Below, in pieces: positions 47,483 to 61,930 of a stretch of DNA of 64,000 bases. The notes below the pieces were generated by a model. The model searched no databases and had not been told where the DNA came from. It saw nothing but the letters and a program-made list of their open reading frames with translations. The position numbers were made by a program, and so were the translations under genes. The DNA lies in the NCBI GenBank assembly GCA_900708905.1, contig CAADRB010000078.1, forward strand, positions 419,332 through 483,331, written 5' to 3'. How positions within the stretch are numbered: the stretch's first letter is position 1; each line of letters opens with the position of its first letter. This DNA is from Hymenolepis diminuta. Taxonomy: Eukaryota; Platyhelminthes; Cestoda; Cyclophyllidea; Hymenolepididae.

Positions 47483-49989
47483 CTGCAGAAGAATGAAGAA
47501 AGTCAGTTTAGTCAAAAGCCTCATAGACCTATTCTGTGGTTTAAGGTTTAAATTATAAATGTGCGAAGAAGGCTCTAATTCCTATAAATAATCTGTCAAA
47601 ATTATAATGAGCATTTTATTAAATACACTTCTGTTCCCTTACTTCAAATCTGAGTCAGTTGCAGTCCAGCAATATCCAAAGCACTCTCAGATGGGATCTA
47701 CAATAGTTTCATACAATTTTAGAAACTCTGTCCAATAAAACAGGACCTTCATTAGAGCATCTGTTAACATGCTCTTCTCCAAATCATAGAATCCATAAAT
47801 TGCTGTCTACCAGTTTACAGCGATTTTGAGAGATGGCTAATCACACTTATTAATCCTACTGACTAATGAAGATGACAATTTAAAATTGTGAGTGACTTTA
47901 CTAACAACTTTGTCATTTACCCAAATAACGTTTTATTTATCAATATTTCAACTTTTCCATGTATCATCGCTAGCATTGTAGTTTATTAACCCTCGATGTG
48001 ATAAGCGCCTATGTCCATAATTTCAGGTTTTGTAAGACTAATTACATAACTATTCGATATGACCCCAGTGGACACACTTTTAAAAATGAACCGCACCTTT
48101 AACTAACCCTCTCCCTTTGTTTCATCGCTTGCAGTATCAGTGTGTTCATTCTTACTTTGAACTTTTTCTATGGGAATTATTTATTTTGGCTTTCATAATG
48201 CTGTGCAATTTTTCGTAGATTTGCTGCTTTCATTTCATATGCAACAAGGTTACTTTAAGAAGTGCATTATCTAGCCGTATATTATTTCCGAAATCCAATC
48301 TCCTAAGGCATTTTTTCTGTTTATAGAAGAGCATCTGTTAAAAATAACTGTAAAAATGTCTTTATTGTTATTGGTTCTACAAAATAAATAGTTTAACATA
48401 AAACTATATACTAAAATCACTTTAAGCGGTGTATTCAGTGATAAATAATTGATATCCGTATAAGTATATGAGATTTTTTCGATTTTATTTTCGTGTATTT
48501 TCTTACTCTGTTTATTTATGACAAATAGAATTTGCTCTCGTAAATATTACAGAAATTTCTATACCACCAGATGCATCTAAAAACCATAATAAGAAACCAT
48601 GTAGACCTTTATTTAGCAAGAGAATTTTAAAGGCCATTGTTCTGCAACTTAAATTGAAACATTTCCAAAAACTACATCTCAGAACATCAAAACAAAACCG
48701 CTGAAGTCCTCGGGTCTGCACTCAGGCTGAATCGAACACAATACGACAGAGTGCAGTCAGAATGTTAACTCGGACTTGCAGACAATTAGAGAAGAGTATA
48801 TGCACGCATGCGCACAGGATGTGCGTATCAGACCAAAGAAAGAACAATAATAAGAAAACCACGATTTTTTAAAAAGCCGCATTGTAAGAGTGAACATAGA
48901 TTAAATAAGATTGTAAAAAGGCCATCTGCCACATTTAGTCTCATCTTATGCATAATTTTGTCACCTTAGATAAAATGCAATTCTCACTCTCTTATTACAC
49001 TTAGCAAATTAGTTATAAGACATACTTTTCTTTTACTTTAGAATAATATAGCTTTTCAGTATTCACTATTCTGACTTTACGCAAATTTTTAATATTGCAT
49101 ACAGTATAAAGGATTTTATCACAACGAATAGACAATGACCTAACGGATATTTTAATCAAATTACACCTTTTGCCTATTATTATAGATAGTTATTAATTGC
49201 GTTTTCCACCACAATATTTATTTCGGTACAGAAATGCTGCTGATTTAAACTATTGAACAACAATATTAATATCAGCAACTACTTTGAATGCATTATTATA
49301 ATTATGGATGTCTTGCTATTATTCCTTGACTAGCACAACGACTTATACCCGTTTGGAGACTTTTTCGCCCATTTTTTTCCTCCTCTCCTCTTCATCATTG
49401 TAAAATTTTTAATGTTACATTTTATTTCTTATCTTTAATTTTAATGGTACTCAAGTTGAAAATTTTGTAAACATGGTAAATAATTAGATGAAGTAATAAA
49501 GCGATCCGTAGATTCGCACCATTTCTCTATGCTTTAAAATGCAAACTTCATCTTCTGTCTAGTGGAAGATAAGTTGTAAAGGCTTCTGTTCCCGGAATTA
49601 ATGGAAAAACTAAAATGATGCTGAAGCAGAGCGTTGCACTTACAGATGAAATCAATTCAATTTCAGAGTCAACTAAATTTCAATCAGGGTGATAGCATTT
49701 GTAGTCTTATGCAGTGTCCTGACTGTCCTTCTCATTCTTTTACTTTACTCTTTTAATAATAGATTAACTAACGTTTTCTTTTATCCTATTCTGTATGCTA
49801 AATCCTTTGGAATTCGTTTGTATCGGAGCTTTTTTGAGCTATTTTCATAAGCCAGTTAGTGACAACTAATCTAAACGAAAGAGACTAGAATTTCTGAGAG
49901 AGACTAATGTCATGAATAATAAACTATAGTTGTGATGATCAATTTTTCAAAACGATTTTGTCAAGTAACATATAATTTTGTAGAGAAAA
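47483..49989. other. Spacer, no gene recognised
   Basis: AT-rich sequence; the open frame 48512-48721 has no support. Confidence 0.5.
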
Positions 49990-51690
49990 CTTTTTTGGCG
50001 GTATAGAGAAACTGTAGAGAGAGGCTAAACTAGCAACCTTTTATGCATATGGCATTCAGATAAAGTTCGCTATAGAACAACCAAGGAGACCTCAGGTTAG
50101 CTGTAAAAAATGGCGGCGAAATTGTCTAATAATGCGTCAATTATATATGTTTATGTATATATGGCGTATTTAAACGCAGATACAAATAAACACAAAATAT
50201 ATACTCATATTTAGCAGAAGATACTACTTAAGGAAAATGAATTTCATATACACATATGTGCATATAAATATTGACGTTGAGAAAGGAAAAAATGGTCAGC
50301 ATTCAAGATGGTTACTTTTTTCTTTTTTAAGTCATAAAAATCTACTCACACTTTTGTGCAATATGAGTATCGTGCTGAATTAATTAAGCGCACAAATACA
50401 TCGTTAGCATACTTAAATCGATTAAACTATGAAGAATATTTTTTATGTATTTTGATATTCTGCAAATATAAAATAATTTTAAAAATATTTTCATCGGATT
50501 CAAAACAAAACTTTGACGTGTAATTAAAATGTTCCATTGATGGAATGAACTGCGACATTCTTATAAGTCAAGTAAAATAACAGATACGACGCCATAGATA
50601 AATTTTTATGTTTTGTGATTTAAACTAATAACAAGAGATAATTTAAATGCGTCTTTTTTTAAGATTTCTGATCTCTAAAGTACAGTTTTGGCAGGAAATT
50701 TTTGGTTTTAATTACACATATTAATTAAATTTCCCACTTTAATTATGGTGTATTTATCCAACTGTTTTAATCGAGATACTAATAGGCTTTCATTAAAAAA
50801 TCCGCTATTTTTTTGATGTGTCTAGAATGTTCTAATCTTTAGTATACGGTATCAAATAACAAATGATTTGGTGGAAAACATTTATTGGCTGTAAAGGGTG
50901 ACTGTAGGGAGAGAATAAACTGGCAATTTTTTGCATACACGACACTAAGAATAGGATTTTCTTCTCGACCTAATAAAAGATCTTAGGCTGACAAATGAAA
51001 GTTATGAATAAATATGATTTTATGTCAATAAATGAACAAAATAAAAAAGATTGTATTGCTCCCTTCTTTTAATTTACCAGCTCAAACACTTATACTTGTT
51101 TTCCTTAGGGTTGATTTATATCACTATCGACAGCTGTGAAAATTCTAAATTAATAAATCCATTTTTCCATTTATGAAGACTCTGAAGATGCTCATTTAAA
51201 TTGACCTTCAAAAAAGGCGTTAAATTCGTTTTTCTCATACAATGCTTATGTCTATTGCTTTTGATAAATGTATTAACTATATTTTACACTATTTTAAATA
51301 GTCTAAATAAAGCTCAAGATATAATATTGGTCAGGATTCAATGTTTAAAACACAACCTTTACGTGTATTTAGTCTGTTCCACTTATTGAATTAACTACGA
51401 CGTTCTTATAGGTCACTTAAAATAACAGAAAAACATCTTGGGTGGATGTTGACAATTTGAGATGCAAATTATTAATGACAGAAAATTTAAACCTGTCATT
51501 CTAGTTTATTTCTCAAGCTCTAAATAATTATTATACATATGCAGTTTAGAATAGGGAAATTTTTATTACACTCGCAGGTTTTAACCAAATTTCCCTCCTT
51601 TCAATATGAAGTTTTTATTCATTTATTTTAGTTGAAGTATTCAAAAGTTTTCTAATAAAAAAACTGTCATTTCCTTAATAACTTGAACAT
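49935..51690 (+). repeat. Diverged tandem duplication, unit about 850-890 bases
   Basis: Several blocks recur in the same order. For example, tagagagaggctaaactagc near 50014 corresponds to gggagagaataaactggc near 50906, and gaatgaactgcgacattctt near 50541 to gaattaactacgacgttctt near 51386. Blocks near 50690 and 51550 also match. Identity is roughly 65-75% by eye, and no coding frame is shared. Confidence 0.5.
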
Positions 51691-53615
51691 AAATATTTAG
51701 ACTGTGTTGTTTGCAGTAATAAATATTCCAATCTTAATAGAGTCTTGATTCAAATATTCCAATAAAAATTACAAAATGATAATAATAATACCGGAAATAG
51801 CGTCTGTTTGCATAAAATAATTTGAAAATGCCTGTTGTTGGTGGTTGCTTCACTCTTAAGCATAATATTTCTTTTATTTTCGTGGCCTAGAGTTATGACG
51901 AAATGAAATGAGGAAACATTTTATATAAATTTGTGTTAAGCCAGCTCGTTGAAGAATCGTATTTGGTATCAGCCGTGTGTTGAAATCATTAAGAGTCTCA
52001 ACTCTGGAAGGTCCAGCGAACGTAAATTTAAAACATTATATAAAATCTAGGTTGATGAAATAAAACTTTTATTAGTGTAAATATCAAAAATTTTACATCT
52101 TAAGAATATTTTCCCGAAAATTAAGCTCTATTTTCCTTTTAGTGGAATATTAAAATGCAATTTAACTATATACCCGACAGATTCATTTGCTGATCATAAA
52201 GATCTAACTTCTGAACAGTTATATTTTAAATTTATCTTCAGGTTCACATCATATACAATTTTGCTCATAAGAAAGCCCATCTTGAGCTACATTAAATTCA
52301 ATGCTGGCAGAATAGCAAAGGCCATTGCCAAAAATTGTGACAACTGATCACTTATCACGATAATTCATTCCATACAGAAGATAAGATCTTCAGTTCATAA
52401 GCTCATGAGCACTTTAAAACGAAATGAGCCTATTTCAATGTAGTATAAAGTGAACAGTAAATTTATTGTAGTAAAAAAACCATTAGAGCAATAACAATAG
52501 TCTCGAAATGGTGTTTACTTAAGTTACTTCATTCAAATTTGAATGTTACAGTGATCATAATTATTTCCAATGCAAAATAACATGTGCAAATGGACTTTTG
52601 GCTGTTTAGAATATGAATTTTACTTTAAAATAAGAATAAGGACAATCCTTACAACTATTGACAAATAAAAATTTTACGACTTAACATTTAAATTAATCAA
52701 GATTTTAGAATTTAAGATTTGATAGTCATACTTTGGTTGGGTGCACTTAATAATTTTCGCCATGAATTCCTGAAGAAGTTGCAAAAAAACTTATAAACAG
52801 TGATGGTGAAATGGAAAATATGAAATATTTAAAATAAAACTGGTAATATTATCTAATATTATTTTATGTACTAAGTAAAATATATGTTGAACTTCCTCTT
52901 TTTAGCAAACATGAGCAAAGGTTCTAAACAACAGTGGCCAATAGAAGAAGAATGAAAGTCCATTTTACCCTCAAAACGGATCTGCAATTAGCAAATATCG
53001 CATTCGATTGTGAAAGCAGTCAAGTTTAAGTGAATAAGCATCAGTGAGGTGCTGTCATTATTTCCGCTTAGAATATGGGATTTTGAATGGTAATAATAGC
53101 TGGTGTGATAAGAGGCAGGTTACTTTATGATAGGGGGACTTCCAATATTTCCCGCTCACTTAACATTTTCTCCTCAAAACACATGCACTTTGCAAATTGT
53201 TTTAGCGTACCACTTCATTTAGTCACTTCAAATACTGCAACTCATATGTGGCTCATATTCTTCATTACGATGCGTATTTGGTTTGATAAATGCAAGATGA
53301 AATGAGCCTTCCGAATTATTTGTACACAATATTCTTCTGGATTCATAAAGGGTGCAGTGCTGTTACTAAACAATATCACTTCTTCGATAGACATATATAT
53401 TTAAATATGCATAATCAATTCTATTCACATGTTATTGTAATTTAAAAGTTGATTCCTTAGCCCCAATGGCTACCCAAGTATTATTTAAATGAAAAGTTGT
53501 ATGAAAGTTTGATAAGCACTGCAGAAATGTGCAATAGATTGGATTACTGAAATGCGTTTTTTTGGTTAAATGACGTGGATGTAATTGAATTTCACGTCAT
53601 ATTATTCTCGTGAGG

Positions 53616-53624
53616 TATAAAAGG
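53616..53624 (+). promoter_or_regulatory. TATA box of the arm mucin-like gene (right)
   Basis: TATAAAAGG, 46 bases before the ATG at 53670; mirror of 39612-39620. Confidence 0.65.
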
Positions 53625-53669
53625 AAGAGTGTCGTTCATTGGGACTTACAATCTTTTGGGATCATTAAA

Positions 53670-54020
53670 ATGTGCCGTTTACTCTATTTTCTGACACTTG
53701 CCGTCGTTATCTTTGAATACGCATATCATTGTAATGCACAAGGCGCAAGTGATTCAACCGAGTCAACAGAGACAGACACGACAGAGACAGACACGACAGA
53801 GACAGANACAGAGACAGACACGACAGAGACAGACACGACAGAGACAGAGACAACAGACGCAGCTAAGGCAACGGACACAACTGCCACCACTACGAAGCAA
53901 GATGCGTCAGACTCAACAGGAGCATCCGATTTACAAACAACGACAACGACTTCAACTGGCGCAGTAGCTTTCTTCTCAAAGACAGTCGTTCTTTCAATGG
54001 TCTTGCTGAAGATTTTGTGA
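53670..54020 (+). CDS. Thr/Glu/Asp-repeat mucin-like protein with GPI-type tail (right arm)
   Basis: It is the exact mirror of the gene at 39216-39566: 116 residues with a signal peptide, TETDT repeats containing the mirrored n at 53807, a Thr-rich part and a hydrophobic GPI-type end. Stop TGA is at 54018-54020. If the inverted repeat is an assembly product, only one of the two genes exists. Confidence 0.75.
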   Translation: MCRLLYFLTLAVVIFEYAYHCNAQGASDSTESTETDTTETDTTETXTETDTTETDTTETETTDAAKATDTTATTTKQDASDSTGASDLQTTTTTSTGAVAFFSKTVVLSMVLLKIL

Positions 54021-54691
54021 ACCTCTTTGGATAAAATGCTTTGTTTAAGCTCTATATCATTTTTATTTAAAAGTTAATTCGTAGCAAATAGTTCTCTTTC
54101 TCTTTTTACTTTCCTATGGAATTCTAATGGAGTGATTAGCAACTGTTGAAAACAGGCAACTATGCATTTAATTGATTTATTAATTAACTGAAGCAATTAT
54201 CCAAAATAAGAAGTAACTAAAGCTGTATAGACGAAATGTAGAATTTAATAGTCCAAATTTGGAGAGAGATAAATCTGTTTAAATGACTTTAACTCAGCAT
54301 CAATATTACTCATATTGAGGGATGGAATTGGCTTGTATTATTATTGTCCTCGAGACACCTATGGAAATGAGTCAAATTTCCATAAACGCCAATTTATGAA
54401 AGTGCATTGAAATTCCTTCATTTCTGTAGAAAATAGGAAATACATATGGACCTTCATTTGCGGTGGAAAATATTAGCCCTCATACATCGAGTCGCATTTA
54501 GATAATTTCACTTGGAGGCAAGAGCACAATCCTCAAGTGGCTGGCGAGAATAAGTCATTTATACGTATCAACTGATGTGATGCTAATCAAGGGCAATTTA
54601 AATGTGCTCCACTTTTTCTCCCAAGGTGTCTGTCTAAGCTGTGTCCCCATTGAGAACTTTGAGATTGTGACTATTACACTGTATTGTGCAG

Positions 54692-57212
54692 CTTTCTCAA
54701 GATGTCCCCATTCTCACTTTCTTTATAAGCAAGACTTGCGCCAACCCAGAATGCAGTAATTTCGTATGCTATACAACTGGACTTAATGAGGTAAGGCGCC
54801 TGATCATTCAGACTCCATCATGCCAAACGCGGAATCTGCAACGCTTGTCAGCGTCGATGGAGATGTGATTTTTAGAATACTTTCTGTCATTTGTGCCCAA
54901 TAATTCAACTTTCTTAAATCAAAATAGCGCTTCTAGGCAGTTTTGAGGTATATTTGGAATGGAGGTAGAAAATACAATCAACACCGATAAGCAAATCAAA
55001 TGCAACATCTTAAAGTGATAGGTGAGTGGTCAAAAACGAATTTTCCCATGTGAATAAAACTGTCAACTCGAAATATTGCTCCATATTAATTCAAGGTATC
55101 AGTTGAATGCCATTTAGACTCTATTCAGAAAATGGGCACTGTGGCCAAAGTTTTATTGTATTCCAGTTTCTTCACTCACAATAGCCCCAATTTTACAATT
55201 GAAATAAGGCCAAGATTACAGAAACGCTTTCCTCAAGAAGCAAAGACGTGCAGTGAAATGGTGAATGTGAGGCTGGGTTACCATGTGTGGTGAGCGGAAT
55301 TGGCCTGCACAAGTGTAGCAAACTTGAGAGGAAGAGGTGGAGAATTGAAGAGACGATGATGGTATGTGAATACACACAGTTGAATCTGTAGTCTAACTGG
55401 GAGCGAATATAAGAAAGAGGGAATTGAGAGAGTAGGGACATCCGCCACACTAATTTCTATTCCATGGCATCGTTGTCTTCTGAAATGAGCAGAATGCACT
55501 CTTCAATCATGATATCCTTCAATTGAACAAAGTATCATTATTGTTGCAACTTTGTTCTCCCAAATACAATTCCCAGGGAAAATGAACAATTGATATCACT
55601 TCACATGGTTCGATTCGTTAAATGATTGCAATTTGATTGGATTTATACTTAACGGATAATAGGCGATGCATTAATTTCGTAGAGGAAGTTCTTTCTGAAG
55701 TGAATTTCCAACTCGTTCATTATCGCCGAAATAATTCCTACTGACATGGTGACTCAGGATTAATAGATCGATAGAACGTTGTGGTTCAAGCATCACAGTG
55801 GAGGGCAAAAATTCACTTTTTATAGATGAAATGCACAAATTGCTATGGAAGGCAGAGCAGTGTAATATGCAAAAATACAGGTTGTTGATTGAAAATGAAA
55901 ACAAAGTCGGCAAATGTAAATTTCTTACACAATTTGAACTTTTGACTTGAGTTATTCAACATTTCGTGGTTTCGAGTTTAAATATCCCAGTGTCTAAGGT
56001 ACAAGTCTATTTCAAATATGAAGTTTCAGGAATCTCCTCCTCTGTCTTGCTTTAATCCTTGAACCACACGTTTAAGACTTTCCATCTGCTTACTAGTCTG
56101 AATAATTGATGAGGCATATTGGAAACATTTCCACCCAAATTTGAAGTAAATCCGAAATTGACACTGTTAAGGTTGTGTAATGTGTGCAAGCTTTTTTCCC
56201 AAAAAAATTAAAATTTAGCCTTAGCCTTTGGCTCCCAACATAACAGGCTTCATTTGCTTTGCAAGCAGATTGTCAAATAAGATACCGATTACTATGTGTC
56301 TGTTTACGATTATGCCACATAAGTGTTATTAAAATTCACTGGTGGGAAAAGGGCTCACATGCGAGAGTGTCAAAAGAGTTAAAATAATTAAAACAGAACC
56401 ACATAGCGTATCACGAAAAGTGTTGATCATCAGATATTTTGGAGGCCTGAAGCAGAAATCTGGTGAAAAGCGTTGTCTATCACCGCCAACGCATGAATTT
56501 CCTTTCGATCACAAGCCCAATTGCCTAATAATTTTAAAGTTCCATCTCTCCAACCACCACAATTATTGCTGTGTTACGTGAACAAACAGGCAACTTGGAA
56601 AATTCGAAATCTGAAATTCAGCGTCAATAGGCCCTCATTTAAGAGAGCTAATAACTTTCGTTGAAGGCGGCTTATCAAGGAAAATTATCAGTTAGCAATC
56701 AACGAAAACAAGCTTTCGCAGCCATCCAAATCATTGACAATATGGAAAGTGGCTGGCGATGCTGGAAAATATCACTGAGAGACAAATTTAGGATCCTTTC
56801 ATAGTTATGGGCTAATTAGTGTACGTTGACTAATTTTAAGTGCCAAAATTTATGAAAAACATGAATTTTGCACTAAGTTTGAAGCTTTAAATGATCGTCA
56901 AGCATAACGACAGATAATTCCTTGTCCGAGATGTAAAATATGTAAATATTTTGCGCTTCTGCAGAACTGCCAACCCTTCTCCATTGTAATTGTAATTGAG
57001 GACTTAAATCAAGATGTCACAGAAAACGATGCCGGTAAGTTAACTGATCACAAACCATTGATATTGACATCGGGATATTATCTCACTCAATCGAGCCTCT
57101 GCGCTACCCCTTTAAGTGCTCTGATGTGGCTTTCTTCCTTGTACACATCTGCTGTGTCAGATGTTGCGTATTTGATGTCCATCACCGCGCACCCATTGGC
57201 CAACCGCACAGG
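54692..57212 (+). pseudogene. FamX-B (right arm), scattered exon-like segments
   Basis: Mirror of 36024-38544. The segments are 54692-54790 (Cys motif, GAG/GTAAGG donor), 56965-57034 (CTGCAG acceptor, GCC-G/GTAAGT donor) and 57161-57212 (joined in phase, ending at GG/GTAAGT). The open frame 57571-57972 follows as the mirror of 35264-35665. Confidence 0.45.
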
Positions 57213-57570
57213 GTAAGTCTGGCTGTTATAGGATGCGGCACAATTCGATTTCCCCACTAGGAATGCTCTCTAATGACACTCTCCACCCCAAATGGGGTCA
57301 AAAAGCGCGTTCCTCAATGGGCTTTTGCAATTGGGGAATCAAATGCACATTTCGATGACAGATTTGGATAATGGACTCAAAGAGTATCTATTTTTCGATA
57401 TTTAACACTGCCTATACTTTTAAAATGCAGAATGACAACCCTGAATTTTTCTTAGTTCCAATTGGTTTCATGTCCTAATGATTTACACATTTGATTTGAC
57501 CATTTATAATGGTATTATTATTTCCATTGAGAATTAATTTAATTAATATAAATCTCTTAGTCCAAGTTAT

Positions 57571-57972
57571 TTGAAAAAGGGCAGATTTTTAAATGGAAAA
57601 CTTTCAAATATTGTTTCACCCAAGTTGCCCCGTTTATTTGATCTTTTATGTGAAATTCTTTTCAAGAATAATGAAATATTTGTTATCAATGCCAAGAGCT
57701 ATTCTAAAAACGACTATTTCCCATTCACAGGAATCACGACAAACACCGCCGATTACCCGTTCCCATTTCCACTACTCAATTTTGCACTTTTCATTTTCTA
57801 CACTTCTGCACTTTTCTACACTTCAATCGTAATTTATAGTTTCATCTTGAATTGGTCAATAAATGAAGTTGACGGCTTTTCTAGTCAACTCGCTCTCAGA
57901 GGACTTTTGTATAGAAAACGAGTGACTTATACTATTCCTGACCCACCTCAGTGTTTTAGGCACCTCTTTTAA
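57571..57972 (+). other. Open frame, possible last part of FamX-B (right arm)
   Basis: Mirror of 35264-35665; the same reservations apply. Confidence 0.3.
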
Positions 57973-58594
57973 ATATCATGCATTGCATATTTTCGCAATT
58001 TTATACCTTCTTGTTTAGCTACATTTCACATTTTCAAGACCTAGAAGAAAGTTTGTATATGCACATAAATTTTGTGGTATTATCGAACAGACACCTTAGG
58101 TGAAAACATTCTTGATCCTACTCAAAAACTGCATGAACCACCTCCCTTGGGAGAATTCAATTTTCTCCAACTGAAGTGGCTACCGCTTTGAATTTTGTCG
58201 TAACGATAACATATAATCAAAGAGTGAAATTATTTTTATAACTTTCACCATATCAATCCATGGTTTTGACGCAACCAAGCTCTCTTTTGATCTCAAGCCT
58301 TACCTACTGATCTGTGTAGGTTTTTGGATATTATGCATCAACTGTCAATTGCACAATGGAAATGTGAATATAGTAGTCAATTTTCACTGCTCCTGCATGA
58401 TAAGCAACTCAAAATAGAGTATGGCAATTGGGTGCTGATTTAGGTAGTCAAGTACGACCTTGAAAATGTATGGAATAACTGTTGCTCTGTTATCTAATGA
58501 TGCTGCTCCGTGTTACTTATAAGAAAATAATATTTTTCCCAAAACAATTCTTTTATGTTAGATTCTTTATTTTCCGCCTTTTAATTCCCTTTTA

Positions 58595-58665
58595 TTCGAA
58601 CAAATATATTTACCTTGCGATTGTCGGTGGTGGAAGGTATAAATCGGTCTATCGATAAGAAAATG
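58595..58665 (-). repeat. Dispersed repeat R3, right-arm copy
   Basis: Mirror of 34571-34641. Confidence 0.4.
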
Positions 58666-59255
58666 TGCTTCTTGTGTTGATGTCGTTGTGTTCAGGTTTT
58701 TAACTAGTGCATTGCTTATGGAATCGAAGATTTGGTTACAGTATCTTTAAATATTTCATGTATTCAACTAAAAGTGCAGCAAATGCGGGGGAACATAAGA
58801 AACTGTCATTTAATTGGAAGGATCGAAGTACTGATCCGCTAAATGGCTCTGCGAATCACCATCAGGGCATGCATTTTCTTACGATCACAGTAGGGGATCG
58901 GAAAGCTTATTTTGTGCTTTTTCATTTACTATGCCAATTTGTGTAATGCCAAAGTATGCAACTCTATGAGAGGTGTATTTTACTTGCTAGTGCCTCAGAT
59001 TATTAAAGACCATTGGTGATTTGAGGTTATGATAAGTTTCAAAACATTGTTATTCAATTTGGGTAAAATTGAAAATGCGGTGCTTGTTGCGAAATGTGTA
59101 GGACGAGTTCATTCACAGCTATTCACACTGCATTAATTGAAAGAGGGAGGAGAGAAAGGCTTGATAACTTAGTCTTGGAAGGCATCGAGATCCAGGTTCA
59201 CTGGTCACACAATATTGACAAATTTTCCTGTGGTAAGATGAGGCCTTAAAATCAG

Positions 59256-60253
59256 TCAAAACATAGTGTGGTTGGCGGTAGGGCGACAGTTGCACAAAGT
59301 GGTGACTTTCACTACTGTAGGTTAGTATTCATCTCTAAATTCTTCATCCTCCGTCTTAAATACTTGCTGGCACATCATACACTGAGTCACATTATGGGTA
59401 ATTGTGCAACTTCCATCTTGAGAGTTATATGGCCATAATTTAGTGCTATCGTCAAAATGGGGTGTTCAAAATATTAAACCTCTGATACGGCTCTCAATGA
59501 CGGTAAATTGAAATTTTTACTTTGTCCTCAGATTGAACAACAGAATAACCAAAGTTGTGAGTTGTATGGTATAGAAATACTTCAACAGAGGCAAACTCAC
59601 AAAGTGCTTCATTTAAATTCTTAAAAATGAAGGCCGTAGCCGACGTGTTCTGAAGTTCGTGGAAGGAGATGAGCTCTCCAGGCGGATTTTGAGGATAATT
59701 ATTGACAGGGTGAATAATTAAGACATAATTGTGCGCAGAACTCTTGTGTTAGAGGGTCACATGGTAGCCTAGTAGCATGACCGGATCATCATCAGCATTA
59801 GGACTTGCAGAAGAAGACCGCGATTGCAACAAATGGCTTCCTCTGTAGTGGGATTCGTCATGTCCAGTTGAGACCTCGCATAGGTCGTAAGCTTTGTTTA
59901 GACACACGTAGAGATTACGAAGACCAGATAACAACTCCTTTGCATTTCGATAATAGCAAATCATGTCGTTCCATTCGGATTTTTCAAGACAGATGAAAGC
60001 ACTTGCGAGGAAAATTGGTGAATTGCAATGAGCCAAACTATCAAGTGTCATATTAGGTTTCACTCCTGAACTCGTCAGGATATGCGCACTTCTATCCGCA
60101 GAGACAACTTCTGTTTACTTCAAAGCTTAGATATCTGCACCTTTTATTGTCTGTCTGTGAAATTAGCCTTGTGAAGAGAATTTTCATACCAGAACAGATG
60201 AAAGCGTTTGGTTCCCTTCTGCTCTCTTGACTAGCAGGTTCTGTCGGATAAAT
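59256..60253 (-). pseudogene. FamX-A (right arm), decayed Cys-motif gene
   Basis: Exact mirror of 32983-33980, with the same in-frame stops and frameshift. See the left-arm entry for the segments. Confidence 0.55.
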
Positions 60254-61930
60254 CTGTAAACTTCCCTCAGTTTATCTTAATGCAGTTATCGTAAAATCTG
60301 ATTTTAATAAAATAAGAGGCTAAACTCGAGCGTCAACCTAAATTGCACTCCATATTACAATTGGTCTGAGCATCACCAGTAGTCATTTGCACTCGAATGG
60401 AATGTGTGATTCGTTCGTGAGCAAGCCCCATTGAAATTGACGGCAAGTCCAAGTGGGTTATAATTGGCTTAGCATGCAAATATCTCGTGTTGCGATTCAA
60501 TTAGATCACTGAACTTTAATTCCTCTAGAGTGAAGAGGCCATACGCGCAATGCGATCCGAAGGTGGTACCAAATGCACACACAAAGGAAAATACTATTTT
60601 ATTTATACTCTTTTACTGTTTTGTGTGCTAAGATGTTTATCATTTATAACCCACTTAAACGTCCTTTTATTGTGCCATTGAAATGGCAACGTGATTAGCA
60701 CAGACAAGTTTAAATTTAAGGAAGGTATTCGGTTTTGGCCATGTTACAACTGACACTGACGACAAATGCTTTCAAGGATTTGAATCGAACGAATGTCACT
60801 TTGGAAGTTCTGGCATGAAAGTGAGAGGAAATGTGAAAGTGTGAATGCCTACAACATAGACGTCATGTTTGTTGACATCAGAATAAGCAGAGCAAATAAG
60901 AGATAAATACGGTTATGAGAGACTGTTAACGCGATTCAATATCGCATGTTAATCGAGACAAGCATGGCAGCATTTTTTGATTTTTCAGCTTTCAGTGCAA
61001 TCATTCACATGCAAATACAAGTGACTAACTACTTTACATTTCTTAGTAGTAAGAAAATGCTTCGACATGAAAGACCGTGAGACAGTCAAATGAGGAGGAA
61101 AGAATTAGAGTGCAATAGAAAGAGGTTAAGCAATTCAATCAAATCAACTGTGGATTTGTAGCATGTTAGAATGTAGCTATAAGTGTGCAGTGTAAGATGA
61201 GGAGAATTAAAGAGGTAGTAACATTTCCAACTACCAGCACGTAGACAGGGAACCAACAGGGAAACGAGGGTATTAGACAGCAGACACAAAACCGCCAATG
61301 TAAAATTATAAATCAGTGGGGAGTAAATCGCGGTAGGTCTTGCAGACAACTGTTTGAAGGGGAAAATAGATGGAACAGACATGGATGTGCGTGCGGTGAC
61401 TAAGTAGAGTAAATTTCCCTGAAATAAAAGTGTCCTCTCGGTTCTCCTCTCCACATGGGGTCATGGACGCCCTGCTGTTGCACTAGTTGTAATCACGTGT
61501 CGAGTCTCCACATGTGGCCTCGGATCCACTCCTACCCAAATTATCGTGATCAATTATCGAGGCCATAATTAGAACCACAGACGCCCCATCGGCTTCTGAG
61601 TAAAATGAAGTATGTAAACGTCCATTTCATCCGTTACATGCACTCTCTCTCATTTCGCTACTTTCCGCTCATCTCCAATAAATTATGCTCACTACTGCCT
61701 TGTCTTCTCTCCATTCTGTTGGGATAGTGAAGACTGATGAAGAAGAGAAGACTAATAACTAGAGAAGAGCCAGATGGGAAATCGTGATAACAGAGAGTGC
61801 AAATGAGGAAAAAATCACCGAAGTGTCAAAATTTAGACCGTTATATAGGGAATGCATTTATACAATTCACCGTGCCATCTTATATTTGCAAGAACCGCAA
61901 TGATAAGAAATTATTGAACGATTGGTTGAA

